In this document: piece after piece, positions 32,178 to 42,690 of the stretch
How positions within the stretch are numbered: the first letter of the stretch is position 1
How the letters are laid out: each line of letters begins with the position of its first letter
Assembly: GCF_030272615.1 (NCBI RefSeq)
Contig: NC_081411.1
Location: 38,129,140-38,193,139, forward strand
From: Cryptomeria japonica
Taxonomy: Eukaryota > Streptophyta > Pinopsida > Cupressales > Cupressaceae
Direction of reading: 5' to 3'
DNA: 64,000 nucleotides
Translations under genes and position numbers: made by a program
Notes under the pieces: model-generated
The model's database searches: none
Told to the model about the DNA's origin: nothing
What the model saw: only the letters and a program-made list of their open reading frames with translations

Positions 32178-33232
32178 ATGTCCACGGCAGAGGTCGCAGC
32201 TGGTCTCTGGAGAAGGTTTTTTTCTCTCTTATACATTCTTCACTCTTGTAATGTCATCTTAAATGAAATTGTTGTTTTCTAAAGGTTTTAGAGTATATTA
32301 AGCATAAAATATGCTGGTTTTGAATTCAGAAATTATCCTGTCTGTCGGTGAATGGCCAATTTTGATTACATCATAAGCACATAAACTGGGAATCACTTGG
32401 GCTATTTTTGTTTCCAAAAGGATCTTTGTGCAAAACTTAACTCTTTCATGTTAGATGCAGACTGCAAGGCAAGGTTGCAATAATCACCGGCGGATCGGCA
32501 GGCATTGGGGAGGCCACTTCTCGGCTATTTGCAAATCATGGAGCCAAAATCATTATTGTAGACATTGAAGACGACGCTGGCAAGAAAGTGGCAGATTCCC
32601 TTTCTCCCTGGGCGACATATCTCTACTGTGATGTGAGCAAAGAGCAAGATGTAAGCGCAGCGGTGGATATGGCCATGGAAAAGCACGGAAAACTGGACAT
32701 CATGTATAATAATGCAGGAACCGTCGACAACCAAAAACTGAGCGTAGACTATGATATGCAGGAATTTGAGCGAGTGATGAATGTAAATGTAAAAGGAGTA
32801 ATGCACGGCATTAAGCACGCGGCCCGAGTTGTGATTCCCAAGGGAAAGGGCAGCATTATCTCTACAGCTAGTATTGCAGGAATGGTAGGAGGAGCTACTC
32901 CTTACTCCTACAATGCCTAAAAACATGCCGTTATTGGACTGACTAAGAGCGATGCGTCAGAGCTGGGGAGATGTGGTATACGTGTGAATTGTATTTCTCC
33001 TTCCGTAGTTGCCACAGATCTGGTAATGAAATTGATGGGAATGGACCCTTCATCAGAGGCAAAGGCCAAGGTGGAGGCAGCGATTGAGGTCTTAGCCCCC
33101 TTAAAGGAAGCAGTTCTTAAAGCAGAGGATAATGCAAGTGATGAATCAAAATATGTGAGTGGTCACAATATAGTGGTAGATGGGGGAATAACAGTTGTAT
33201 TAGACGAAAGTTCAGTGTTTGGAAAGTACTAA
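32178..33232 (+). pseudogene. Short-chain dehydrogenase/reductase (secoisolariciresinol-dehydrogenase-like), disrupted
   Basis: Exon 1 (32178-32215) encodes MSTAEVAAGLWRR. The intron is 32216-32460 (GT..AG). Exon 2 (32461-33232) encodes a classical SDR: LQGKVAIITGGSAGIGEA (TGxxxGIG cofactor loop), the acidic IIIVDIEDD end of beta 2 (NAD preference), YNNAGT (NNAG motif), and STASIAGMVGG (catalytic Ser region). Tyr TAC at 32909 and Lys AAA at 32921 form the YxxxK pair. The codon between them at 32918-32920 is TAA, where the family usually has Ser, so the product would stop before the active-site Lys. Downstream the frame stays open to 33230 (RVNCISPSVVATDL, YVSGHNIVVDGG), but about eight residues before SDESKY appear to be deleted. 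Plant relatives oxidise lignans, terpenoids or other small alcohols in the cytosol. The substrate cannot be told. It is probably a recently lost gene. Confidence 0.88.
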
Positions 33233-33239
33233 TGGGGAA

Positions 33240-33610
33240 TCTCTTAGATTAGATGACGCCTATAGTAGAAAAGGCTCATAAATCACGTTGAAATAATATC
33301 GAAGGCGAGTAATACGCTTCTGTTGTAAAAAGGAAAAAGAGCGTCTTGTATTTAGTTAATTGGTAATTAATGTGAGATGATAAGGGATGAAGTTATATGT
33401 TTGTATTATATTTTTATTATTTAGAAATGTATAAGTTACATGATTAAAGTACAAGTCATTTAATTCATCTTATTTCAAGTGCATAATATTTAATGGAGAC
33501 ATCGATAGTTGTTTAATGAAGATAATTGAAATGCGAATGTACATGTAGATAGGAATGGATAATAGTTAAATTTGTCTTGGGTTGTCAATTATTTCTCCTT
33601 TCTTTTATTT
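33240..33610. other. SDR 3' flank
   Basis: AT-rich and non-coding. An AATAAT-type signal could serve as a polyadenylation site but is not distinctive. Confidence 0.4.
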
Positions 33611-33619
33611 GCAAGTTTC

Positions 33620-34770
33620 ATAATCTAGCATATAGTGTTGGATATTCATCTTGAAACATCCCTAGGAAAGTTTGTAGTAAATTCTTTCATATATTTTTAG
33701 AAAATTAAAGTGACCCATTGATATTGTGGTAGGGAACTTAGACAAAAGTTTCAAGTGCAAAGTCTGTTGGGAAACTAGGACTAGATGGCCCTCATACTAA
33801 AAAATAATATCCATCCCAAGAATAATTGGCCTTTCAAGAAGGGTGAGTAGGTACCTAGTCTATCAGTTGATACATGTGACTATCTTACTAACATTCTTCA
33901 CCCAAGTCATTTTCCCAAGCAACAGTTGACACCGATAAAGTAGTCAAAGTAGGATGGTCCTCAATTTTGTGTCATAACACATCAATTACCACATTACCAT
34001 GCCACTTTTTTGTGGGTTATCTTGTATTCATATCACAAAAAATTGGTGACCCACTTTTGTCACTATAGAGAGAATACTTCATGGTCTAGGAAATACCTAA
34101 GAAAATGGTGATAAATTTCAATGTAGAGTACCTTCAAATAAGATAAGAGCACCATTTACTGACTACATGACAATTGGATATCATTTCCTTCTTATAGATG
34201 AAATTGTTTATAATATTTTTATTAGTGACAACCTTACATATAAATGAAAGGGGTCAGCCTTCCTACATGAGAACAACACCCAAACTAGAACCTAAATAGT
34301 CAGTTTCAATGATAATTTTTTTAGATGAATTTGGAATAAAAGCTAGGTTTGTGTAAATGACCTACTTATCTAGACCAATTTTTTCTTATGTAGTTGCAAA
34401 GGACCAAAAGAATCTTTTCTATAAGGGTCATGAGCGAACAATAACTTTACCTTGATCCTTCACAAGTCAATGGTAATAATAAGTGAAGCCTAAGAACTCC
34501 CAAGGTTCTTCAATGTTTTTACTTTAGTTCACTTTAAATGGGGTCACCTGTCATTAGGTCAACCTTAAGTCTAGCCTTAGAAAAATTTATTTTATATCTA
34601 GTTAAATGAACATTCAAAGAGTTTTGCAAATAAGTGTTATATAGAGTGGATTAGATGATCCTTATCCAAGTTTAAGAGATACATTTATGATGTCCAACTA
34701 CAAAAATGAATATCATCAAAGAAGACTATAAAGAGAATTGTTTATAATGGGATAAGAAATCTAGCTCATT
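33620..34770 (-). pseudogene. Ty3/gypsy Pol relic: RT palm end, RNase H, start of integrase
   Basis: Reading leftward from 34770, the minus strand shows VFFDDIHFCSW (the RT catalytic FFDDI at 34709-34723), the thumb region, and EFLGFTYYYH (GFLGLTNYYR-type, near 34490-34510). IIIETDYLGSSLGVVL at 34275-34310 is the RNase H start with its ETD. YKKEMISNCHVVSKWCSYLI follows near 34140-34200, then remnants of the region leading to the integrase zinc finger down to about 33620. Stops are frequent. The catalytic Asp pair of RT is still readable. It would convert element RNA to cDNA, but it is inactive here. It joins the RT N-terminal half at 36430-37020 across an insertion. Confidence 0.75.
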
Positions 34771-36429
34771 GATCCCTAAAAGGTGTATGTTTTATCTTGC
34801 ACTATGGAATGCTAGGCCATCCTCTACAAGTATTAGAGTCGTAGAGGCGTAGGAGTGAGAACCATGATCTTCATAGCTATCTAAATCTCACGAGCATGAG
34901 TGGCTCCATCCACATTGATGCACTCAAGGGGAAGTGGAGTCAAGAGGAACCCAACCTACAATGCATGGGGCATTGCCCTAGTGGTCTAGTAGCTCCTAAA
35001 TATGTGCATCCTCAAGTGAAACCTCGTTGGCTTGTACTTGTATCTACATAATAACATTAGAGAAAATAAACTTTTTAGTAGTTAAAAAATGTTTCTCACT
35101 AGTTGGGAGAAAATAGATGATACCATGCTCAACAATGTTTAGTGGAATCTTCACTATTAAGACCCTCCACCTCAACCTAGCATATATACAAGTATTTAGT
35201 TGTATTTATAGGTTTGGCCTCTCTGTAACTATTATTTTGTTAGAATTGTGGGTGTGACATATGTCACACTCCTTTTCTTTGAATATTCTTCTTTTTTTTT
35301 CTTATTAATATAAAGTTAAATAGCTATAAGTTGGATGCTTGTGCGAATTTAGATTAAAAGATCCCTTGGGCCATCCTCTTTGCATTGATTGAAATTGTCA
35401 TTTTTCTTGGTCTTTGGCTTCATGGACATGATGATATGTGTAAGGAGTGCTAGGCATCAGATGAGCTTCTTTGAGAGGATTTCAGAATTAAGGCTGAATT
35501 TATCATGAAGGGGCATCATGTTCCCTTCACTCATGAACTTGAGGTTGAGGCCATCAAAATGGTATTGGTGTGGGAATTTTTGACAAATAAAAACTATTAC
35601 TGGGTTTATTTCAACATCACATCATGGTTTTTGGCTTCTGTATTGGTTTTGCAGTTGGATTAAATCACACACACACTAAGATTTGACTTCTAGGCTTAAA
35701 AGTGTTAAACACTCAGAGTCGACTGACATTCATTAGGCTTAAAATGTTGCTTAATGTGTGTGGTTTAAGGTTGGCCTTGGATTTGGGAGGCAAAAAAGCT
35801 GGCATGCTCTTATTGTTGCATGAGGTTTTTATGGTAGACATATTAGTTGATGACATTGTCTTCTAGGTTGAGCATGGTGTTGGCATCCCATGGGACAACA
35901 ACATTCCAAGGCTCTTTGAAGGTGGGGAACAAATCCATTGGAAACCATTTATTTTTAATCTTGATGACAAGGTCCTTAGGCATTACTGACACTAGGCCAT
36001 GATTGGTAGAGACTCCCCAAAAACTGAAGGCTTCGTACATGATGGATAACTTTGATTAGCTTTTTCAATTGGTAGATTTGGTCATAGATGGGGTTTTCTT
36101 GATTAGAGCATAATGGTTTCTTCTCTCATTTCTTTCTCCCTCCATTCTTGTGTCACATTCTCCACTCTTTGGTATTTTACTAGGCCTTTTCCTTTTTGAT
36201 AGATTTCTACTTTCTATATGTATTATGGAGTCCTCTATTTTGAGGGTACCATGTTAATATGATTATAGATGGATACTATAGTTGAAAGATGAGGTTTTTG
36301 TACAGGTGGTAGGCCTTTGAGGTTTGTGAGAGTTTATCCACCTTTGAGACTACAACAATGTAGTTTTTTTCTATTTTTTAAAAATTTGTAATGTTTTTTA
36401 ATTAATATAAATATAACCACATAGCGATT
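34771..36429. mobile_element. Insertion splitting the gypsy RT relic (possible LINE 3' ends)
   Basis: RT sequence stops near 34770 and resumes near 36430, so about 1.65 kb was inserted. The right part (35230-35330 and 36340-36420) has T-rich tracts followed by TTATTAATATAAA and TTAATTAATATAAATATA. The second ends TTATTGATCAAAAAAAG, a look common at plant LINE 3' ends. No reverse transcriptase of its own was found. A 65-codon minus frame at 35843-36040 is of unknown nature. Confidence 0.45.
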
Positions 36430-37020
36430 TATTGATCAAAAAAAGAGAAACTCATAAAGGAGGTAGATGGTATGTTGATAAAGTCAAACATATTTCAAGA
36501 AGAAACTAATAATAACTATCATGAGTGTAGAAGGTTTTTGGAATATGATATTATTTAATATGAATGTAATGATAATTTGACCATAAACTCAACTTGGAGA
36601 AGAATTATGTATGATAGATTTCATCAAAAAGTTCATTAAATAATAGAATAGGAAGTTTATCCTTGATAGCTACTTTATTTAGCTCATAATAATCAAGGAA
36701 AAGGATATAGGAACCATATTTCTTGCACACAAAGAATAGTGGAGGAGAAACACTTACTTTACTAAATAATCCCTTGGTATAGTGGTTTCTATATTAATTT
36801 CTTGAGTTTCAATACTTTGTAGAAATGGGTATTTCTAATGACACAAGTTTGGGGGTGTCCTCTTATGTAGTGGTTAAGTGACATGATCTGGAGGAGTAAT
36901 TTTTTATTGAGATGCTTAGGATGGTTTGAGAAAGAAGAGTTGGTAACTTGAATAGTAGTAATACACATGGGATAGGAGTAATAATTCAAAGCTAAATTGT
37001 TCTCAAAATAATTCCACAAC
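36430..37020 (-). pseudogene. Ty3/gypsy Pol relic: RT fingers and palm start
   Basis: The minus strand encodes SVSPPLFFVCKKYGSYILFL, then DYYELNKVAIKDKLPILLF (GATTATTATGAGCT at 36682-36695), then NELFDEIYHT.FFSKLSLW. These correspond to RT motifs 1-3 (VKKKDGS.R.CVDYR.LN and FSKIDL.SGYHQI), with the first catalytic Asp changed (SKLSLW). Upstream, to about 37020, is the region preceding RT. Sequence from 37020 to 37600 may be further Pol, but I recognise no motif there. Confidence 0.75.
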
Positions 37021-37639
37021 CACCCAAGTTTAAGAAAAACATTTTAGATTTGAGATTTTATTCTCATATAGAAATATATATAAAAGTTAGTCTTTGGTCT
37101 CACATCTCGGTAAGTTTCCATCATTAGTTATCATGAACTCAAATCTACAGTAAGGATGGACAAGATAGTTGATGAATTCTTCAATCCAGGTCAATATAAT
37201 TATTAGTGCTACCAAGATAAACAAGAATTTTGAGAGAATATTTCCTAATAAAAGTTTCAAAATCATTATTCGAGGAACAAAGATCTTATCTAATTTATGC
37301 ATCTAGATATTAGGAGTAAGCTCAACATTTGGATTCTCAATTGATATTTTCTTTTTTTGTTGTTTTTTGTGATTCTCTAGATCTTCCTATTCCTCTACCT
37401 TGGGTAAAGTTGTGACATCAAGAAAATATAACATTTTAAATCACAATTATAATATACTATTTCTACAAACCATAATTTCATTATAATCTAGCACCAAATT
37501 GGGTCCTCTATTTTGTCTCCATTATTTCAAATCAGTGATGCCTAATAACATGTATCATAAGTTTGTCAACAAGTTTAAATTACTCTTACAACTCTATTAT
37601 ATATCATAGATGCTCTATTTTTTAACAAGTATCATAAGG

Positions 37640-39290
37640 CAGGTTGAATTTCAATATGGAAAAATATGAGCGGAAAGGAGGAGCGGGACAAGCTAGGGTA
37701 TCAACGCCTGAGGATTCAGGCGATGGAGAAGATGACGGTGAGGAAGATGGAGATGAGAAGAGCCTCTTGTCTTTGGCCCAACCTAGTTCCGCTGGCCTCT
37801 GCACAGGCTTCTCTGTTCTGGGTTTTGTGTGGTTGGACAGTGCTACAGTGGGCTGTGTGTTTACCTTGCCCTTGTTGGTTTTGTGCGATGAGATCACCTT
37901 GGTTCCCGACATCTGTTGTTCTTTTCTCTCTGGTGATGAACCTTGTTGGGTGCCTTCGTCCTCGCATGTTCGTGTTTTGGTTGTGATGCCTTGTGTCTGG
38001 CTAGGCTTTGGGTCCCCTTCTGGGACTGGTGGTGCTTTTTTGCCCCCTCTTTTTGTCTAGTCTTTTCTTTTTGTTGGTGCAGGTTTGCCCTTGGTGCCCT
38101 GCATTGGTTTACAAATTGTTTTGCTTGGCTTTCTTGGATCCATATGGGAGGTTCCCCTATCCCTTGTTGTTTCTGTGGATCTAAAGAAGTAGGGCTCTGT
38201 GTGGTCTTGGCAGAGTATGTCTCTTGGCACTGCCTTGGCTAGAGGTGGCTCTCTATGGAAGATGGAGAGAATCTTTTTGGATGTGAATGGTTTGTTCCGG
38301 CCCTCTTCGATTTCTTGTGAGGGAGTCTCTATGTTTCTAAGGGATCTTCTTCTCAATCTTGAGACTGGGTTGGTCAAATTTTCCCCTGTTCTGGTTTGCC
38401 CTCCTTTTGTGGTGGAGGAGCTTTTTCTTTGTTTGTCCATAACTGTATTTTTGGGGTATTTGATCTGCTCTCTTCCCAACCTTTTTGAAGTGGCCCTTTC
38501 TCCCATAGAGGCAGAGATCTGGTGGTTGGGAGCGATCGGGTTTCTGCCTACTATGAGAGTGGCTCTAAGGCTGATGCTCCACCTTCTTTCTATTCCTATT
38601 GAGGTGGACCTCTTCCCTATTAAGGTGGGGAGATGGTGGGATAAGGACTTTTGGGTGAGGATGGTACTCAAGTTGCTGGTTGAGGCCACCTGTCATTTCT
38701 TTCATGGTCAGGGCTGGGTTTTTTCTAACCATGCTTTTCAGTTTCTTTTGGGGTTTGAGGGAGCCTTCAAAACCCTCCTTGTGTATGTCATGAAGTTTAG
38801 GGGAGCCTTTCAAAATCCCCATGCGTGCTTTCATATTTCCTTGTGTCTTGGTTGTGGGAGTGTTGTTCGTTCCAATAGCTTGTTGGATGCTAGCAATTTT
38901 AAAGGGCCTAGCCAGGCAAATGTTGATTTCTGGTTAAGGGTTAGTTCTAGTGTTGGTAAGCCGATATCTATGTTACTGGTTATGGGAGCCTAGGAAAAAC
39001 CTTGTTTGTTGGTTTTGGGAGCCAATCTAAAACCCTCAATGAAGGTTAGGGGAGCCTTTCAAAACCCTAATATTCTGTAGGTTTGGGGAGCCTTGCAAAA
39101 CCCTTGTCTCTATGTTAGGGATGCTTTGTGTCCTGTTTGTGGCTTGGCTACTGGTTCACTGATATTATTATCTTTTAGCAGAAATTGTATGTGGGTTTTA
39201 GATCCTAGTAAAATCTGAGGGTTTCAGGTCCCTTCAAAACCTGTGGGGTTTCGGGTCCCCTCAAAACGTGTTTACGGGGTTTCTGGTCCC
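37640..39290. other. GC-rich block with degenerate GGGAGCC..CAAAACCC repeats
   Basis: This block contrasts with its AT-rich surroundings. Long open frames occur on both strands (264 codons at 38199-38993 plus, 210 codons at 38057-38689 minus). None shows a family motif, and the plus frame is rich in Leu/Phe/Val/Gly as expected from T/G-rich DNA. From 38750 the words GGGGAGCCTT.CAAAACCC and GGTTTC.GGTCCC.TCAAAAC recur every 40-60 bases. It directly precedes the LINE 5' repeats and could be LINE untranslated sequence or a separate element. Confidence 0.45.
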
Positions 39291-41121
39291 CCCAAAACCT
39301 ATTTACCCTTAATCAAAACATGTATCGTAAGGCCCTAAAAATTAAAATTTAGTATTTTATAGCCTACAATTTGTTCCTCTTTATATTCTTAACATTAGCA
39401 TGCAAGGTTGAAAGGTGTTTACGAATAATTTTTTTTTAGCAAATTTCTCCAAATTTATTCGACACTAGTTTTAAGATTTTATCATCAATTTCAATCACAT
39501 ACTTTTGTTTTGTACAAATAATATTAGGTGGTGGTTTTTAAAATATCTTATTTTCTTTTATATATTTGGTGATTTTTTCATCTTCAATATTTTGTCAATT
39601 GGTGCATCCTATTGAATGTCACAAAAACATAAAATATATTTCTAATAAATTGGTAATTTTTTACAGCTTTTATAGTTTGAAATTGGAATATTATTGTGTT
39701 TATGTTCCATCATCTATCATGATTTTTTCTTACTTCAATAAAGGATTTAAGATCCATTTATATATTTAAATCAATTGATATTGATGGCATACATTCACCT
39801 CTATAATTTATAACTTAGAAGCATTTTTTATATACTATGGTCGTGTCTCCTTTCAAATAATAGAACTTACTATTTATAGTAAGTATATTTATCCAAAAAT
39901 AGTTAATCAAAACCTATGAATAGATTGAAAGGTACACTGGGTACTCGAAGGCTCTGCAACTCTACTTCAACCTAGGGTTTTGGTGCGATGTCAAGGGTCT
40001 TCGACTTCACACGGTGGATGAGTACAAGTCGCCTCCTCCACGTAGGTAAGTTTGCCTCCCCTCTCTTTTTTGGTTCCTTTTCTTTGAAATTACAATAGGT
40101 CTCGTCAGGCTTCGTCTGACTTTGTCGGGAGGGAAAATTTTCCCATCAATGCTCTTCCCCCCCACTCGCTTGGGCAATTATGTCATGTGATTCTAGTGGC
40201 AGCATCCAAAACCAGTTTACCCTTAATCAAAACATGTATCGTAAGGCCCTAAAAATTACAATTTAGTATTTTATAGCCGACAATTTGTTCCTCTTTATAT
40301 TCTTAACATTAGCATGCAAGGTTGAAAGGTGTTTACGAATAATTTTTTTTTAGCAAATTTCTCCAAATTTATTCGACACTAGTTTTAAGATTTTATCATC
40401 AATTTCAATCACATACTTTTGTTTTGTACAAATAATATTAGGTGGTGGTTTTTAAAATATCTTATTTTTTTTTATATATTTGGTGGTTTTTTTCATCTTC
40501 AATATTTTGTCAATTGGTGCATCCTATTGAATATCACAAAAACATAAAATATATTTCTAATAATTTGGTAATTTTTTACAGCTTTTATAGTTTGAAATTG
40601 GAATATTATTGTGTTTATGTTCCATCATCTATCACGATTTTTTCTTACTTCAATAAAGGATTTAAGATCCATTTATATATTTAAATCAATTGATATTGAT
40701 GGCATACATTCACCTCTATAATTTATAACTTAGAAGCATTTTTTATATATTATGGTCATGTCTCCTTTCAAACAATAGAACTTACTATTTATAGTAAGTA
40801 TATTTATCCAAAAATAGTTAATCAAAACCTATGAATAGATTGAAAGGTACACTGGGTACTCAAAGGCTCTGCAACTCTACTTCAACCTAGGGTTTTGGTG
40901 CGATGTCAAGGGTCTTCGGCTTCACACAGTGGATGAGTACAAGTCGCCTCCTCCATGTAGGTAAGTTTGCCTCCCCTCTCTTTTTTGTTTCCTTTTCTTT
41001 GAAATTACAATAGGTCTCGTCAGGCTTCGTCCGACTTTGTCGGGAGTGAAAATTTTCCCATCAATGCTCTTCCCCCCCACTCGCTTGGGCAATTATGTCA
41101 TGTGATTCTAGTGGCAGCATT
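39290..41121 (+). repeat. Tandem duplication of ~915 bp, two copies, upstream of LINE ORF1
   Basis: Copy 1 spans about 39290-40206 and copy 2 about 40207-41121, with few differences. Each starts CCAAAACC..TTTACCCTTAATC and ends TGATTCTAGTGGCAGCAT. Each ends with a G/C-richer stretch containing CAACCTAGGGTTTTGGTGCG and ACGTAGGTAAG. The second copy runs into the LINE ORF1. Tandem 5' monomers acting as promoters are known for some LINEs. Confidence 0.85.
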
Positions 41122-41481
41122 CAACGTGAGAGGCTAGTTTTGCCCAAGGCCTTCAAGGCTACTCTTATTGATGATATCTCGATGTCAATCTCAGACCTTA
41201 CCAAGTTTGATGTTAGGGTTTCCAGTGTGTCTGTAGGTAGCGATGGGCTCTCCAAAGAAGAAGGTAATTTCCCTGCCTGACCCCATGCATTTCTTACTGT
41301 TTCTCCCAATTCATCTATGCTTGATGTCATTAATGAAGAAAAAGCTAGGCTTAAGGATATTGCAATTTTTTTCATGACCACGGAGCTTTCCAATTGTCCC
41401 TCTTGCAATTTCATGAATAACTGGCTTAAGAATGTATGGGTTAATAAATTAGGTTTACATTTTTCTTTTTCTAGAATTATT
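41095..41481 (+). pseudogene. LINE ORF1, N-terminal part
   Basis: From ATG 41095 the frame reads MSCDSSGSIQRERLVLPKAF, then ISMSISDLTKFDVRVSSVSV. It has a stop at 41278 and continues with MLDVINEEKARLKDIAIFFM and NNWLKNVWVNKLGLHFSFSR, which ends abruptly where the 11-kb transposon begins at 41482. The continuation, the DUF4283 domain, resumes at 52603. ORF1 of plant LINEs is an RNA-binding protein. Confidence 0.75.
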
Positions 41482-42253
41482 CGCGTTAGTGCAAGAAGAT
41501 GAGTCCACTTTTTGGCCAAAAAGTGGAAGTGTTTTCCCTGTTTTTCAGATTTTGTCTCACTTGAGCTTAAATTTTGAAACACTTAGAGATTGAATCTTGG
41601 AAAAAGTCATTAATATAAAAGATAGCTCTCTGAGTCTACTTTTCAAATATGTAATATATTTTAATACCCACATAATAAAAAATAACTTTTTGAATGGAGT
41701 TCTAAAAACTATGTTTTAAAAATGCCTGTTTCAGGACCATACCATGCATGTGTACGACCCACACTTTTTGACACAATTAAAATTATTTTCTCAAACTGTT
41801 TTGGGAAATGGTTTGTAACACACTGAAGATTGATGGGCATATTTTTCTGTATTTTTTTTTCAAATATTTTTTTTTTAATTAATTTTTTAATGGCCATAAT
41901 TATCTTTTTGAAAATTTGATGTGTACGACCCACATAATTTGACGTAAACTTAGCATTTTTTGAATTTTTTTTTTTTAAATTGAAAAGAATTTTGTGTAGA
42001 TTGATGACATAATTTTTTTTTCAAAATTCATTAAAATAAAAAAGTTATTAAATTAAGAAAATTAGTTAATATTTCAAATTTATGAACCTGATTTAGTATA
42101 AATTAAATGAAAAATAGTTAGAATAATCAATTTTTAAATTAATTTACATATTTAGAATCTAGACAATATAATCTGAAATGGGTTTCAATTTCATATAAAA
42201 ATTCTCTGATTAGAGGCACGTAAACTATTTCATTTCATCATATTTGTGCTTTC
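41482..42253 (+). repeat. Left terminal region of the transposon, duplicated at 1-772
   Basis: 772 bp, AT-rich, inverted relative to 1-772. It begins CGCGTTAGTGCAAGAAGATG and soon carries CCACTTTTTGGCCAAAAAGTGG, a perfect 22-base palindrome at about 41503-41524. The minus-strand frame crossing 41482 merely fuses LINE antisense and terminus. Confidence 0.85.
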
Positions 42254-42359
42254 ATTCATGGAGCTTTGAATTTGCAGGTTCATGTCTCAGGTGTGGCCAT
42301 CCCAGGCCTATCCTGGGCCTAATCCCAAGGCAAGTGGTGGGTTGTGAATTCAAATTTTG

Positions 42360-42540
42360 CATAACGGGCCCCCGTTAAACGGGGGCCCGTTTCATTTTTT
42401 GCCTGTTGGATTTAACAACGGGCCCCCGTTTTAAAAATGGAGGCCTGTTATTTAAATAACGAGCCCCCGTTATTAAAATAGGGACCCGTTATTTAAATAA
42501 CGGGCCCCTGTTTCTAAATAACCGTTACTATAAAAAAAAA
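42360..42540. repeat. Left subterminal GGGCCCCCGTT palindromes
   Basis: AACGGGCCCCCGTT, AACGGGGGCCCGTT and close variants occur at least seven times in both orientations, separated by AT-rich spacers such as TATTTAAATAAC. Equivalent units lie at 52290-52585. Subterminal repeats of this type usually bind the transposase. Confidence 0.85.
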
Positions 42541-42690
42541 GATAGATTGCATCGATTTACCACACTATCATTGAAATCCATACTGACAAAGATTTTTTAC
42601 ATCATTTGGCAGTACTTTTTAATATTTTTTACATGATTTTTTGAAGAACTCAGTAAAAAGATATTATTTTTTGAAGATGAGTTTGTAAAA

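Noticed and set aside
37622..38993. Frames of 264 (plus) and 210 (minus) codons in the GC-rich block
   Set aside because: They overlap on opposite strands, and neither has a recognisable domain. Low stop density follows from base composition.
42360..42540. CRISPR-like array of GGGCCCCCGTT repeats
   Set aside because: Units are palindromic, unevenly spaced, lie symmetrically at both ends of a eukaryotic transposon, and have no unique equal-length spacers.
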